Shown: positions 16,846-24,675 of the stretch, one piece after another | Layout: every line of letters begins with the position of its first letter | Position numbering within the stretch: the stretch's first letter is position 1 | Assembly: GCF_031085175.1 (NCBI RefSeq) | Contig: NZ_JAVHUY010000023.1 | Span: 1 to 64,000 of the forward strand | Reading direction: 5' to 3' | Source: Phytohabitans maris | Lineage (GTDB): Bacteria; Actinomycetota; Actinomycetes; Mycobacteriales; Micromonosporaceae | Length of the DNA stretch: 64,000 nt | The notes under the pieces: generated by a model | The model's database searches: none | Told to the model about the DNA's origin: nothing | The model's input: the letters and a program-made list of their open reading frames with translations, nothing else | Program-made: the position numbers and the translations under genes

Positions 16846-18156
16846 TTACGGCGAGAGTTCGCTGTCCACACGAGTCACTTCGGCCGTGGGGGAGCGGTCG
16901 AACCGTAGCGCGAGCACGGCACCACCGCAGGCGAGCGCGGCGACGCCGCCCACCAGCAGGCCGTACCGGGGTCCGACATACGTGCCGATCGCACCGACGA
17001 GCGGCGCGCCGAGCACGCTTCCGCCCCGCCAGAAGATCGCCCATAGCGACATCACCCGGCCCCGCATGGTGGGGGCGCATTCCATTTGCAGGAGGGTCTT
17101 GGCCATCGAGCTGAACGTCACAGCGGCGGAGCCGACAAACGTCAATGCCACATACGCGAGTGGCAACGTGGGGGCCGCCGACGCCACGCAGATCAAACCT
17201 CCCCACAGCAGGGCGGAAATCGCGAGCGACCGCACGGTCACCACACGACGTCGCGCCGCGACCAGTCCGCCGACGACAGAGCCGACCGCGAGGCAGGCGA
17301 GCGCCGCGCCGTACGCCTCGGCTCCGGCGTGAAACGTGCCCGTGGTCAGCAACGGGAGCGACACGGGGAACTCCCAGGTCAGAACCCCCGTGACGATCAC
17401 CATCATCAGCGGGTAGCGCAGTTCCGGTCGGCTGGCCACATAGCGCCAACCCGCCAAAATCTGCCCCTTGGCCTTCGCCACGCGCTCGGTCGGGACGAGG
17501 GCCGACGTCCGCATGACCAGCAGGCTGCCCACCACGGCCAGGAACGAAACGGCGTTGATGAAGAAGCAGGGCGTCACACCCATGGTCGCGATGATCCCGC
17601 CCGCGACGCCCGGCCCGACGACCCGGGCCAGGTTGGTGGAGATCGAGTTGAGGGCGATCGCGTTGCCGAGGTATGGCCGGGGCACCAGCTGACTGATCAT
17701 GCTCTGACGCGGCGGATTGTCGAACACGCTGACCAGGCCGAGGAGGAGAACGAGGACCAAAACTGTGGCGACGTTGGCTGTGCCGGACAAGGAGACCAGC
17801 GCCAGCGCGAAGGACAGTAGCGCCGAGCACGTTTGAGTCAGTGTGAGGAGCCCTCGGTTGTCCACCCGGTCGGCTAGCAGGCCGCCCCACGATCCGAGCA
17901 GAAAGAGCGGCGCGTAGCGGGCGGCCGTGACGACTCCCAGCACCGTGCCGCTGTGGGTCAGCTCCAGGACCAGCCAACCGATGGCGAGATTCTGCATCCA
18001 GTTGCCGGCTACCGAGATGCTCTGCCCGACGAAGTAGAGGCGATAGTTGGGGACACGTAAGGAGCTAAACATCGATACCGGCGACTCTGCGCTGGCCCGG
18101 CGCCAGCCGCTGATCCGGTCGCGCAAGCCGCGGCTGCTCCGAGGCGTCGCTGTCAT
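16846..18156 (-). CDS. MFS exporter (EntS-like MFS_3 group)
   Basis: ATG 18156 overlaps the MarR stop (ATGA) and gives 436 residues with twelve hydrophobic segments. Family features are NYRLYFVGQSISVAGNWMQN at the first helix, the loop LLADRVDNRG after helix two, and DNPPRQSMISQLVP after helix four. These are typical of the enterobactin-exporter-like MFS group. Pairing with MarR points to inducible efflux of an antibiotic, siderophore or phenolic compound. The substrate is unknown. Confidence 0.9.
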   Translation of the reverse strand: MTATPRSSRGLRDRISGWRRASAESPVSMFSSLRVPNYRLYFVGQSISVAGNWMQNLAIGWLVLELTHSGTVLGVVTAARYAPLFLLGSWGGLLADRVDNRGLLTLTQTCSALLSFALALVSLSGTANVATVLVLVLLLGLVSVFDNPPRQSMISQLVPRPYLGNAIALNSISTNLARVVGPGVAGGIIATMGVTPCFFINAVSFLAVVGSLLVMRTSALVPTERVAKAKGQILAGWRYVASRPELRYPLMMVIVTGVLTWEFPVSLPLLTTGTFHAGAEAYGAALACLAVGSVVGGLVAARRRVVTVRSLAISALLWGGLICVASAAPTLPLAYVALTFVGSAAVTFSSMAKTLLQMECAPTMRGRVMSLWAIFWRGGSVLGAPLVGAIGTYVGPRYGLLVGGVAALACGGAVLALRFDRSPTAEVTRVDSELSP

Positions 18157-18623
18157 GCGGACGAACCCGACGCGCCCACCGCACCGGCGCTCGAGGTGGA
18201 CCGTGTGGTGAGTTCGTCGACGGCCTTCGTCAACGATCCCAGCGCAGCCAGCGCGTCGTTGGGTAGTCCGCCTCGTGCGCAGAGTTCTTCGAGCATCGCG
18301 ACCCAACCCGACTCAACGCGGTCCAACATTGCTTGCCCGGGCGGGGTCAGCGTCAAGGCGACCGCCCGCTGGTCCTCTCCGACGGACGCGCTGGTGATCA
18401 ACCCGCGTCGGGTCAGCGCGTCAACGCTCGCACTGACCGTTGGCTTGCCCAGCGCCAGACGTTGAGCCACGCGCGATGCGCGTTCCTCGCCAGCGCCGAC
18501 CGCTGCCAGAACTCGGTACTGGGCCAAGCTCAGCTCGCCCGAGTTTCTCTCCATCAGGCGCGCGAGGCGTGCCAGCACGCGGACGACCTCGACCATCCCG
18601 CCATCGCTTCGTTTCCTCGTCAC
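18153..18623 (-). CDS. MarR-family regulator
   Basis: A 156-residue winged-helix protein: LSLAQYRVLAAVGAGEERAS, then recognition helix LGKPTVSASVDALTRRGLI, then the wing SVGEDQRAVALTLT. Length and layout are normal. It is the first gene of a two-gene unit with the MFS exporter and probably represses it. An inverted repeat 20 bases before the start is the likely operator. Confidence 0.9.
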   Translation of the reverse strand: MTRKRSDGGMVEVVRVLARLARLMERNSGELSLAQYRVLAAVGAGEERASRVAQRLALGKPTVSASVDALTRRGLITSASVGEDQRAVALTLTPPGQAMLDRVESGWVAMLEELCARGGLPNDALAALGSLTKAVDELTTRSTSSAGAVGASGSSA

Positions 18624-18642
18624 AGGCCGACAGTAGCACTAC

Positions 18643-18660
18643 TTAGTTCGGCTAACGAAC
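18643..18660 (-). promoter_or_regulatory. candidate MarR operator
   Basis: GTTCG (18646-18650) and CGAAC (18656-18660) form a perfect inverted repeat with a five-base spacer, inside TTAGTTCGGCTAACGAAC. The site lies directly before the MarR start at 18623, which fits autorepression of the MarR/MFS unit. Confidence 0.5.
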
Positions 18661-18951
18661 CACTGCATCCGAGGCCGCGCTCACGTCGGTCGGCGGATCC
18701 ATTGTGGATGAACTGGGTGCCATCACCCGTCGTCGATTGAGCTACGCACAAGGCCGGCGTCATGAATATTCGGCATCCAACGCTGGGTCCCTGTCGACGG
18801 CACCCCCGCCGGACGGCTATGCGCGAGCGACCAGCCGTGCCGCCGACGGCGTGGGTGGGTCCAGCTCGACGCCGGTACACGGCGCGTGACGGCCAGTGCG
18901 GGCTTCGAGTGTCCGTGTCGAACCGGCCAAGATCGATCTTGGGGGCAAATC
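18661..18951. other. intergenic region between MarR and GntR genes
   Basis: I see no convincing gene in either strand. Short open frames exist but have no ribosome site or recognisable protein. The part near the GntR gene ends in a regulatory palindrome listed separately. Confidence 0.4.
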
Positions 18952-18970
18952 ATGACCATGGTCATACCCT
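18952..18970 (+). promoter_or_regulatory. GntR-type operator upstream of the GntR gene
   Basis: ATGACCATGGTCAT (18952-18965) is a perfect 14-base palindrome, about 60 bases before GTG 19025. Its right half continues as ATGGTCATACCCT, which follows the pattern RGTC-N3-CC of the operators in front of the downstream catabolic units. This would make the GntR gene a member of its own regulon. Confidence 0.6.
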
Positions 18971-19024
18971 CGTACGGTAGGACTACGGCGAGCCCGTGTG
19001 CTCAAGGTGTGAGACCATGTCGCA

Positions 19025-19801
19025 GTGAGCGAGGTAGCGAACAAGTCGGACCGAGCCGGCGGAGCTGGCGACGACCTCTTTCGGACCGTGACATCCAACC
19101 GCATGTCCGAAGCCATCGTCGACCAGATCCGCACGTTGATCCGGTCCGAGAAACTTCGCCCGGGTGACCGGCTGCCGAGCGAACGTGAGCTTGGCGAGCG
19201 GATGGGCGTGAGCCGGGTGACCGTGCGCGAAGCGCTGCGCGTCTTGGAGGCCGGAGGGCTGATCGAGATCCGTGTCGGTGCGCGCGGCGGTGCATTCGTC
19301 ACCTCGCCGACGACGAGCCAGGTCGGCTCCGGCCTGGCTGACCTGATCACCCTTTCGCCGGTGACGGCGAGCGAGGTCACCGAAGCACGTCAGGTTGTCG
19401 AGCTCGGGATCATCCCGATCGTCGTCGAGCGCGCCACCGACGAGGACATCGCCGAACTGCGCGCGATGGTCGAAGAGCACGCCGCTGCCCTCAAGAAGGG
19501 ACAGTACGGCATGCCGATGTCCGCTGCCTTCCACCAGCGGGTCGCCGCGTGCACACACAACAATGCGATCGAGATGCTCGTCCATTCGTTTCACGGCCCA
19601 TTGCTGATGTCCCTGCGCGAAGCCCAGGTCGCAGCGCCGCTGATGGGTCACCGCGGTACCAACGAGCACCGCGACTTTGTCGAGGCGCTCGCGGCCCGCG
19701 ACGCCGACCGCGCGACCGAGATCATGCGGACCCACCTGTCCCGAACAGCGCGCCGCGTCGCCCGGGTCCGGGCCGGCCAACAACGCGAATCTGCGGACTG
19801 A
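19025..19801 (+). CDS. FadR-subfamily GntR regulator (FCD domain)
   Basis: GTG 19025 gives 258 residues. The winged helix is at about residues 25-92 (DRLPSERELGERMGVSRVTV, then REALRVLEAGGLIEIR and the wing GARGGAFV). The C-terminal FCD domain has the metal and ligand residues of the family (EARQVVELGIIPIVVE, FHQRVAACTHN, GHRGTNEHRDFVEAL). FadR-type proteins bind short operators with TGGT/ACCA-like halves and release on a small organic acid. The gene is the first of the catabolic region, so it is the best candidate for the shared operator there. A strong hairpin follows the gene. Confidence 0.9.
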   Translation: MSEVANKSDRAGGAGDDLFRTVTSNRMSEAIVDQIRTLIRSEKLRPGDRLPSERELGERMGVSRVTVREALRVLEAGGLIEIRVGARGGAFVTSPTTSQVGSGLADLITLSPVTASEVTEARQVVELGIIPIVVERATDEDIAELRAMVEEHAAALKKGQYGMPMSAAFHQRVAACTHNNAIEMLVHSFHGPLLMSLREAQVAAPLMGHRGTNEHRDFVEALAARDADRATEIMRTHLSRTARRVARVRAGQQRESAD

Positions 19802-19827
19802 TTCCGCGCGGGAGAGGTCCCGCTTCA

Positions 19828-19853
19828 GCCGGCTCGTGTCTGAACGAGCCGGC
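19828..19853 (+). terminator. hairpin terminator after GntR gene
   Basis: GCCGGCTCGT (19828-19837) and ACGAGCCGGC (19844-19853) form a perfect ten-base stem with a six-base loop, 27 bases after the GntR stop. No T-run follows, which is common for actinobacterial terminators. Confidence 0.7.
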
Positions 19854-20193
19854 CTCATCGATGCGCCAACGGCGTCGTTCTCGCCTCGCGATCGGTGGCT
19901 CGGCTGCGCGCCCGCCTTGTGCCGCCCCATCCCGTGTCCGGCCGGCCCCGCGGCTCGGCGCCGGCCGGCGGCCGGTGGCATCGCGACCAGCCCGCCGGCC
20001 CGGCGACATCGGCGGATAGCCAGCGTCGGCCTCCACCGCCGGACGACCTCCGGTCGGATCGCCGCGGGCGACGGCCTCGCGATCACCGGGTAGCCCGCGC
20101 CGGTGGCCACTCCGTCCATGCCAGAGGCTATTCAGCGGCCCCTCGACGAGCTGGGGAGGCCCGATGCGACGGGTTCCACATCTCGTCTAAGGG
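19854..20193. other. intergenic region, no gene seen
   Basis: Between the hairpin and the promoter of the next unit no open frame with a ribosome site or known protein was found. Base composition is high in GC on both strands. Confidence 0.4.
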
Positions 20194-20219
20194 TATTATA
20201 GTCAGTCCATTACGAGGTG
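20194..20219 (+). promoter_or_regulatory. -10 box with shared operator, unit A
   Basis: TATTAT (20194-20199) resembles a -10 box. It runs directly into AGTCAGTCCATTACGAGG, the degenerate form of the RGTC-N3-CCAWT operator seen throughout this region. No good -35 was found. It would control the two Pht5-like genes that follow. Confidence 0.55.
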
Positions 20220-20289
20220 ACCTTGATGGAAGCGCAGGTCGTCGGCTGGGCATCCGGCCGGACGATCTATGGCGAGAGGAGCGCGAGGC

Positions 20290-21288
20290 GTGAGCGAAGG
20301 CGGCGTCGAACTCAGTGTCGCTGTAAGCACGGCACCACACACCAGGGCACTCAAAGAGGGCGCGGTGGCACCGCAGGGGCTGCGGCTGAACTTCGTCGAG
20401 GTCGTCCCGATGGTCGCGGCCTACCGAAGGATGATCAGGGATCTGGAGTTCGATGTCTGCGGGTTGGCCCCGGTCACCTATCTCGCGGCCCGCGAAGCGG
20501 GGTTGCCGATCACCGCACTGCCGATCTTCCTCGCCCGCCGATTCCACCATGGCGACATCGTGTGCCGGCCGGGGAGTGGGATCAGGACTCCTGAAGACCT
20601 AGAGGGTCGACGGATCGGCGTGCGGGCCTACACGGTGTCGACCGGAGTGTGGCTGCGGGGAATTCTCGAGTCCGAGTACGGCGTCGATCTCGACTCCATC
20701 ACCTGGGTGGTCGACGACGAGGAGCACGTGTCGTCCTTCGCGCTGCCGTCCAACGTCGAGAAGACCGCGCCCGGTGACTCGATCGCTGACCAGTTTGCCA
20801 ACGGGAAAATTGACGCCGGTTTGACCGGCCCGGCCGGTATCGGCCGCAAGGGCGCGGCCAAGGAGGGCTGGTCGGTGTCCGGCGCGAGTTTCGAGGACGC
20901 CCGTGCGGCCAGCGACCGGTTCTATCCCCTCTTTCCCGACGCCGAATCCGTGGAGACCGACTGGTACCGGCGCACACATATCTATCCGATACACGCCCTG
21001 CTCGCCGTCAAGTCGTCCGTCGTCGCGGCTCATCCGGAAGTGGCGGCGAGTCTTCTCGACGCGTTCGTCCAAGCGAAGGGCGTCTTCCTGACCGAGTTGG
21101 CTTCCGGATCGGCCAGCACCGCCAAGGGTCGGGAGTACAGCGCGTTGCAGGCGATCGTCGGACCTGACCCGCTGCCGTATGGCATCGAGGAGAACCGGGC
21201 GAGCCTCGAGGCGCTGTGTGACTTCGCCGTGAGCCAGCACATTGTTCAACGGCGGCCCACCGTCGATGAACTGTTTGTCAACACATGA
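20290..21288 (+). CDS. Pht5-like protein (4,5-dihydroxyphthalate decarboxylase / NMT1-fold), paralogue 1
   Basis: GTG 20290 with AGAGGA upstream gives 332 residues and no signal peptide. The chain follows the family of 4,5-dihydroxyphthalate decarboxylases: early VAAYRRMIRDLEFDVCGLAP, then FLARRFHHGDIVCRPGSG, then GVRAYTVSTGVWLRGIL, and a C-terminal GPDPLPYGIEENR. These proteins share the periplasmic-binding-protein fold but act in the cytoplasm, which fits the missing signal. It may decarboxylate an ortho-dihydroxy aromatic acid. Many relatives are also mislabelled ABC binding proteins, so the activity is an inference. Confidence 0.75.
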   Translation: MSEGGVELSVAVSTAPHTRALKEGAVAPQGLRLNFVEVVPMVAAYRRMIRDLEFDVCGLAPVTYLAAREAGLPITALPIFLARRFHHGDIVCRPGSGIRTPEDLEGRRIGVRAYTVSTGVWLRGILESEYGVDLDSITWVVDDEEHVSSFALPSNVEKTAPGDSIADQFANGKIDAGLTGPAGIGRKGAAKEGWSVSGASFEDARAASDRFYPLFPDAESVETDWYRRTHIYPIHALLAVKSSVVAAHPEVAASLLDAFVQAKGVFLTELASGSASTAKGREYSALQAIVGPDPLPYGIEENRASLEALCDFAVSQHIVQRRPTVDELFVNT

Positions 21289-21298
21289 AGTGGGTGTG

Positions 21299-22165
21299 AT
21301 GAGCGAACTATCTGTTGTCCTCGAGGACAAACCGTTTACGAAGACGCTGAAATCGCGCGCGGAGATCGCGGGCCTGAAAACGAGTTTCCCGTCCGTCGAC
21401 CCCATCCGTTCCGCGTTTCCGGACATGGTGCGGTCACAACGCTACGACGTGTGTGAGATGGCGATCGGTACCTACCTTCAAGCGCGGGATGCCGGCAAAC
21501 CGCTGCTGTTGCTGCCGGTCGCGGTACTCGGCAGCTTCAAACACAAGAGCCTCTTCGGGTCGCCGGCCTCGAACGTGTCGTCCGTCGCTGATCTCAAGGG
21601 CGCCCGGGTCGGGGTCCGCTCCTACAGCCAGACGACCGGACTCTGGGTGCGCGGCTGGATGGAGGAAGAGTTCGATCTGCCGGCCAGCGCGATGACCTGG
21701 GCGGTCACCAACCGCTCGCACTCCGACCAGTACGAAGATCCGGACAACGTGGTCCTGCTCGACGGCAAACTGACGGACGCACTTTACTCCGGACGAATCG
21801 ACGCGGCCATCACGAGTCAGCGGTCCGTCCCGGATCTGCGGCCGCTCGTACCGGACTTCGCCGAGCGCGACAGAGCGTGGTACCAGCGGCATGGCTGCGT
21901 TCCGATCAACCACATGGTCGTGGTGACGACGCGACTGGCGTCCGAGCGCCCCGACGTCGTACGTGAGGTGTACCGCTTGCTCGCGGACGGAATGGTGGAA
22001 ACCTCCGTCGAAAACAACGGGCTCCCGCCCGGACCTCGAAGTGGCCTGGACGAGGTTCGCCGGGCCGTGGAACTGGCGGCCGAGTACGCGTGCCGGCAGG
22101 CGCTCATCTCGGCCCCGGTCACCGAGATCGAGGCGTTGTTCTGCTTCGACGGACGCCTCGACTGA
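21299..22165 (+). CDS. Pht5/NMT1-fold protein, paralogue 2
   Basis: ATG 21299 (an adjacent GTG at 21296 is possible) gives 288 residues. It is a distant paralogue of the preceding gene with the same landmarks: RSQRYDVCEMAIGTYLQARD, KGARVGVRSYSQTTGLWVRG and RHGCVPINHMVVV. The C-terminus is shorter. It lacks a signal peptide. Together with the upstream protein it could form a two-subunit decarboxylase, or one copy may have a binding role. The gap of ten bases indicates one transcription unit. Confidence 0.7.
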   Translation: MSELSVVLEDKPFTKTLKSRAEIAGLKTSFPSVDPIRSAFPDMVRSQRYDVCEMAIGTYLQARDAGKPLLLLPVAVLGSFKHKSLFGSPASNVSSVADLKGARVGVRSYSQTTGLWVRGWMEEEFDLPASAMTWAVTNRSHSDQYEDPDNVVLLDGKLTDALYSGRIDAAITSQRSVPDLRPLVPDFAERDRAWYQRHGCVPINHMVVVTTRLASERPDVVREVYRLLADGMVETSVENNGLPPGPRSGLDEVRRAVELAAEYACRQALISAPVTEIEALFCFDGRLD

Positions 22166-22190
22166 CGCTCCCACGGGCGGATGCGGCCGC

Positions 22191-22239
22191 TTGACGAGGT
22201 CACTAGCAGCTGAAATACTTTGGTCAGTCCAATTGACCA
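22191..22239 (+). promoter_or_regulatory. promoter and shared operator, unit B
   Basis: TTGACG (22191-22196), a 17-base spacer and AATACT (22214-22219) form a good vegetative-type promoter. The operator TGGTCAGTCCAATTGACCA (22221-22239) follows directly, with inverted arms TGGTCA and TGACCA. Binding here would block initiation, so a repressor is expected. It would control the ten-kilobase unit from 22341 to 32671. Confidence 0.7.
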
Positions 22240-22340
22240 TAGGGCCAAGGGCGTCGCCGACGGCCAGAGCGCAGCCGTCCCAACCGCGCTCCGCCGCCCC
22301 CTCATCTCGAACCGGCGACGACGGACCAGAAGGAGTAGAC

Positions 22341-22919
22341 GTGCGCGACGACTACCTGAAGGGTGTCCTGTCGAGCGAGAAGAAGAACCTCGACTCGTCC
22401 GAGATCGCCGATCGGGACGAGTTCAACCGGCAGCACCCGCCGACCACCGGGCTCGTCGTCGCGGAAGATCTGCGCAAGATGGAGTTGCCGGCCCGGCCGT
22501 GGCGCAACAATCGCGGCCACTATTTCGACCTGGCCGACTACGAAGTGCTGGGCGCGCACATCTCCGAGCTGATGCCGGGAAACAAGTCGGTACGGCACCG
22601 GCACACGACCGAGGCGTACCTGTACGTCGTCAAGGGCCACGGCTACTCGCTCATCAACTACGAGGACGAGCCGATCGAAGTGGTCGAATGGCAGGAGGGC
22701 ACCCTCTTCGCCCCGCCGCGCTGGGCCTGGCACCAGCATTTCAACCTCGACACCAACGACACGGCCCGCTATCTGGCCATCCAGGACACGGGCCTGCTGC
22801 GTACCATGCGCCTCCACAACATCGAGCGACACTCCGTCCAGCTGACCCCCGAGGACGGCAAGAAGCTGCTGGACGAGGCGATCGCGAACGGGACCTCGCA
22901 CGGGGCCAACCGCCGATGA
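22341..22919 (+). CDS. cupin-domain protein
   Basis: GTG 22341 is preceded by AAGGAG at good distance and gives 192 residues. A single cupin barrel is visible: motif 1 around GNKSVRHRHTTEAYLYVVKG (with His, His and Glu ligands), and motif 2 around FAPPRWAWHQHFN. The metal-site residues are kept, so it is likely a metal-dependent enzyme or dioxygenase-like protein. The HQHFN block is repeated in the bicupin at 45241, which suggests related substrates. It is the first gene of unit B and overlaps the aldolase start. Confidence 0.8.
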   Translation: MRDDYLKGVLSSEKKNLDSSEIADRDEFNRQHPPTTGLVVAEDLRKMELPARPWRNNRGHYFDLADYEVLGAHISELMPGNKSVRHRHTTEAYLYVVKGHGYSLINYEDEPIEVVEWQEGTLFAPPRWAWHQHFNLDTNDTARYLAIQDTGLLRTMRLHNIERHSVQLTPEDGKKLLDEAIANGTSHGANRR

Positions 22920-23803
22920 CGACGTCCGCCCGGTTGAACGGGGTGATCGCCGCGCTCGAGCAGGATCGCCACGTGTTCGCCACGTTCGCGGCGCCCGAGG
23001 TCACGGCCGCGGTCCAGTTGAGCACGACGGCGTACGACGGCCTGGTCTTTGAGACCGAGCACAAGCCGTGGGACACCGGCCGGCTCGGTGACTGCTTCCA
23101 GTACCTGCTCAACCGGCGGCGGATATTCGAGGCGGACTCGCTGGCGCCGGCGGTGACGCCCCTGGTGCGGATCCCCCCGAACGGCCAGGAGCGGTCGCAG
23201 TGGCACGCCAAGCAGGTGCTCGACCTCGGGGCGTTCGGGATCGTGTGGCCCCACATCTCGTCGGTCGCCGACGCCTACAACGCCGTCGCGGCGTGCCGAT
23301 ACCCGCGACGGCCGGACCGGGAGCGCTATGCCCCGGCCGGGGTCCGCGGCGACAGCCCCAACGCCGCGAGCCGGTACTGGGGCGTCACGAAGACCGAGTA
23401 CTACCGCCGGGCCGACGTGTGGCCGCTCGATCCCGACGGCGAGATCCTCGTGGCCCTGATGATCGAGAGCGTCGCCGGCGTGGAGAATCTGCCGGCGATC
23501 CTCGACGAGGTCCCCGGGATCGGTCTCGTCATCATCGGCGAGGGAGATCTGAGCCAGGAGCTCGGCGTGCCGCGCCAGTACGAGCATCCCGACGTGCTGG
23601 CCCACAAGGCGGCGGTGCTCAAGACCTGTATCAGCCGGGGCGTCGCCGTCGGCCATCCGCACGTGAGCGTCAAGAACCTGCAACAGGTCCTCGACGACGG
23701 CTACCGGTTCCTCATGTCGAGCCCAGTGACCACCTACCCGGTCCTGGACCTGGGTCGGCAACTGACCGCCACCGAACAGACAGACAAGGGAGTAGGTACG
23801 TGA
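22916..23803 (+). CDS. HpcH/HpaI-family aldolase
   Basis: The ATG overlaps the cupin stop. The 295-residue product shows the class II pyruvate-aldolase layout: TTAYDGLVFETEHKPWD near residue 36, LVRIPPNGQ near 83, LDLGAFGIVWPHISSVADA near 102, and IESVAGVENLPAILDEVPGIGLVIIGEGDLS. The Glu and Asp that bind the metal in this family are present (MIES, EGDLS). It would split a 4-hydroxy-2-oxo acid to pyruvate or oxaloacetate plus a second carbonyl compound. Together with the LigJ-like hydratase at the end of the operon, cleavage of a 4-carboxy-4-hydroxy-2-oxoadipate type intermediate is plausible. Confidence 0.82.
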   Translation: MTTSARLNGVIAALEQDRHVFATFAAPEVTAAVQLSTTAYDGLVFETEHKPWDTGRLGDCFQYLLNRRRIFEADSLAPAVTPLVRIPPNGQERSQWHAKQVLDLGAFGIVWPHISSVADAYNAVAACRYPRRPDRERYAPAGVRGDSPNAASRYWGVTKTEYYRRADVWPLDPDGEILVALMIESVAGVENLPAILDEVPGIGLVIIGEGDLSQELGVPRQYEHPDVLAHKAAVLKTCISRGVAVGHPHVSVKNLQQVLDDGYRFLMSSPVTTYPVLDLGRQLTATEQTDKGVGT

Positions 23804-24675
23804 CCACGACGACGACTCAGGTCCGCATCGTGCCGCGGACGCCGAACTTCGGCGCGCGCGTGGAGGGTCTCGACGCCCGCGAGGAACTCGACGCCGACAC
23901 GATCGCCCAGCTGAAAGAGGCGATCCTCAAGTACAAGGTGCTGTTCTTCCGGGAGCAGAACCTGAACGAGGAGCAGCACGCCCGGTTCGCCGGCTACTTC
24001 GGAGAACCGTTCGAGCACAACAGCAACTTCGACATGCAGTACGAGGACGCCGGCCTGAGCAACGTCACGGTCGTCCCGCACTTCCACAGCGACGTCATGT
24101 ACATGACCGAACAGCCGGGCTTCGCGATGCTGCAGATGCTCACCCTGCCCGATGTCGGTGGCGACACCATGTGGGCCGACCTCGTCTCCAGCTACGACGC
24201 GCTGAGCGAGCCCATCAAGAAGCTCATCGATCCTCTCACGGTCATCAACGTCCACCCGGAGTACTTCGTCGACAGCCAGACACTCTCCGACCGCTACGAG
24301 AAGCGGTACGGCAAACCGCTGACCCCTGAGCAGATCGCCAAGCGGCGCAAGGACCTGAGCCCGACCGAGAGCCCTCTGGTCCGCGTCATTCCCGAGACCG
24401 GGTGCAAGAACTACTACATCAGCGCGTGGCACACGATGCAGATCAAGGGTCTGCCGAAGGACGAGAGCGACGCGATCCTCAACCTGTTGTACAGCCAGCA
24501 GCTCAAGCCCGAGTACGTCATCCGGTGGGAGTGGACGGTCGGCGACATCGCGTTCTGGGACCACCGTACGACGCTGCACGCCGGGGTCAACGACTACGCG
24601 GCGGGCGCGAAGCGGCACGGCCGGCGGGCCAACATCGGCGTCCACAGCCCAGTCCCGTCGGCGAGAGCGGCATGA
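23800..24675 (+). CDS. TauD/TfdA-family alpha-ketoglutarate-dependent dioxygenase
   Basis: The GTG start overlaps the aldolase stop. The 291-residue protein has the Fe(II) motif HxD at residues 96-98 (PHFHSDVMY), the GGDTMWADLVSSYDAL segment, and the distal His and oxoglutarate-binding Arg region WDHRTTLHAG and KRHGRRAN. Length is normal. The family hydroxylates substrates next to a heteroatom, releasing sulfite, a phenol or an alcohol. The substrate here is unknown. In this operon it may remove an ether or substituted side group from the compound before or after the Rieske step. Confidence 0.88.
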   Translation: MTTTTTQVRIVPRTPNFGARVEGLDAREELDADTIAQLKEAILKYKVLFFREQNLNEEQHARFAGYFGEPFEHNSNFDMQYEDAGLSNVTVVPHFHSDVMYMTEQPGFAMLQMLTLPDVGGDTMWADLVSSYDALSEPIKKLIDPLTVINVHPEYFVDSQTLSDRYEKRYGKPLTPEQIAKRRKDLSPTESPLVRVIPETGCKNYYISAWHTMQIKGLPKDESDAILNLLYSQQLKPEYVIRWEWTVGDIAFWDHRTTLHAGVNDYAAGAKRHGRRANIGVHSPVPSARAA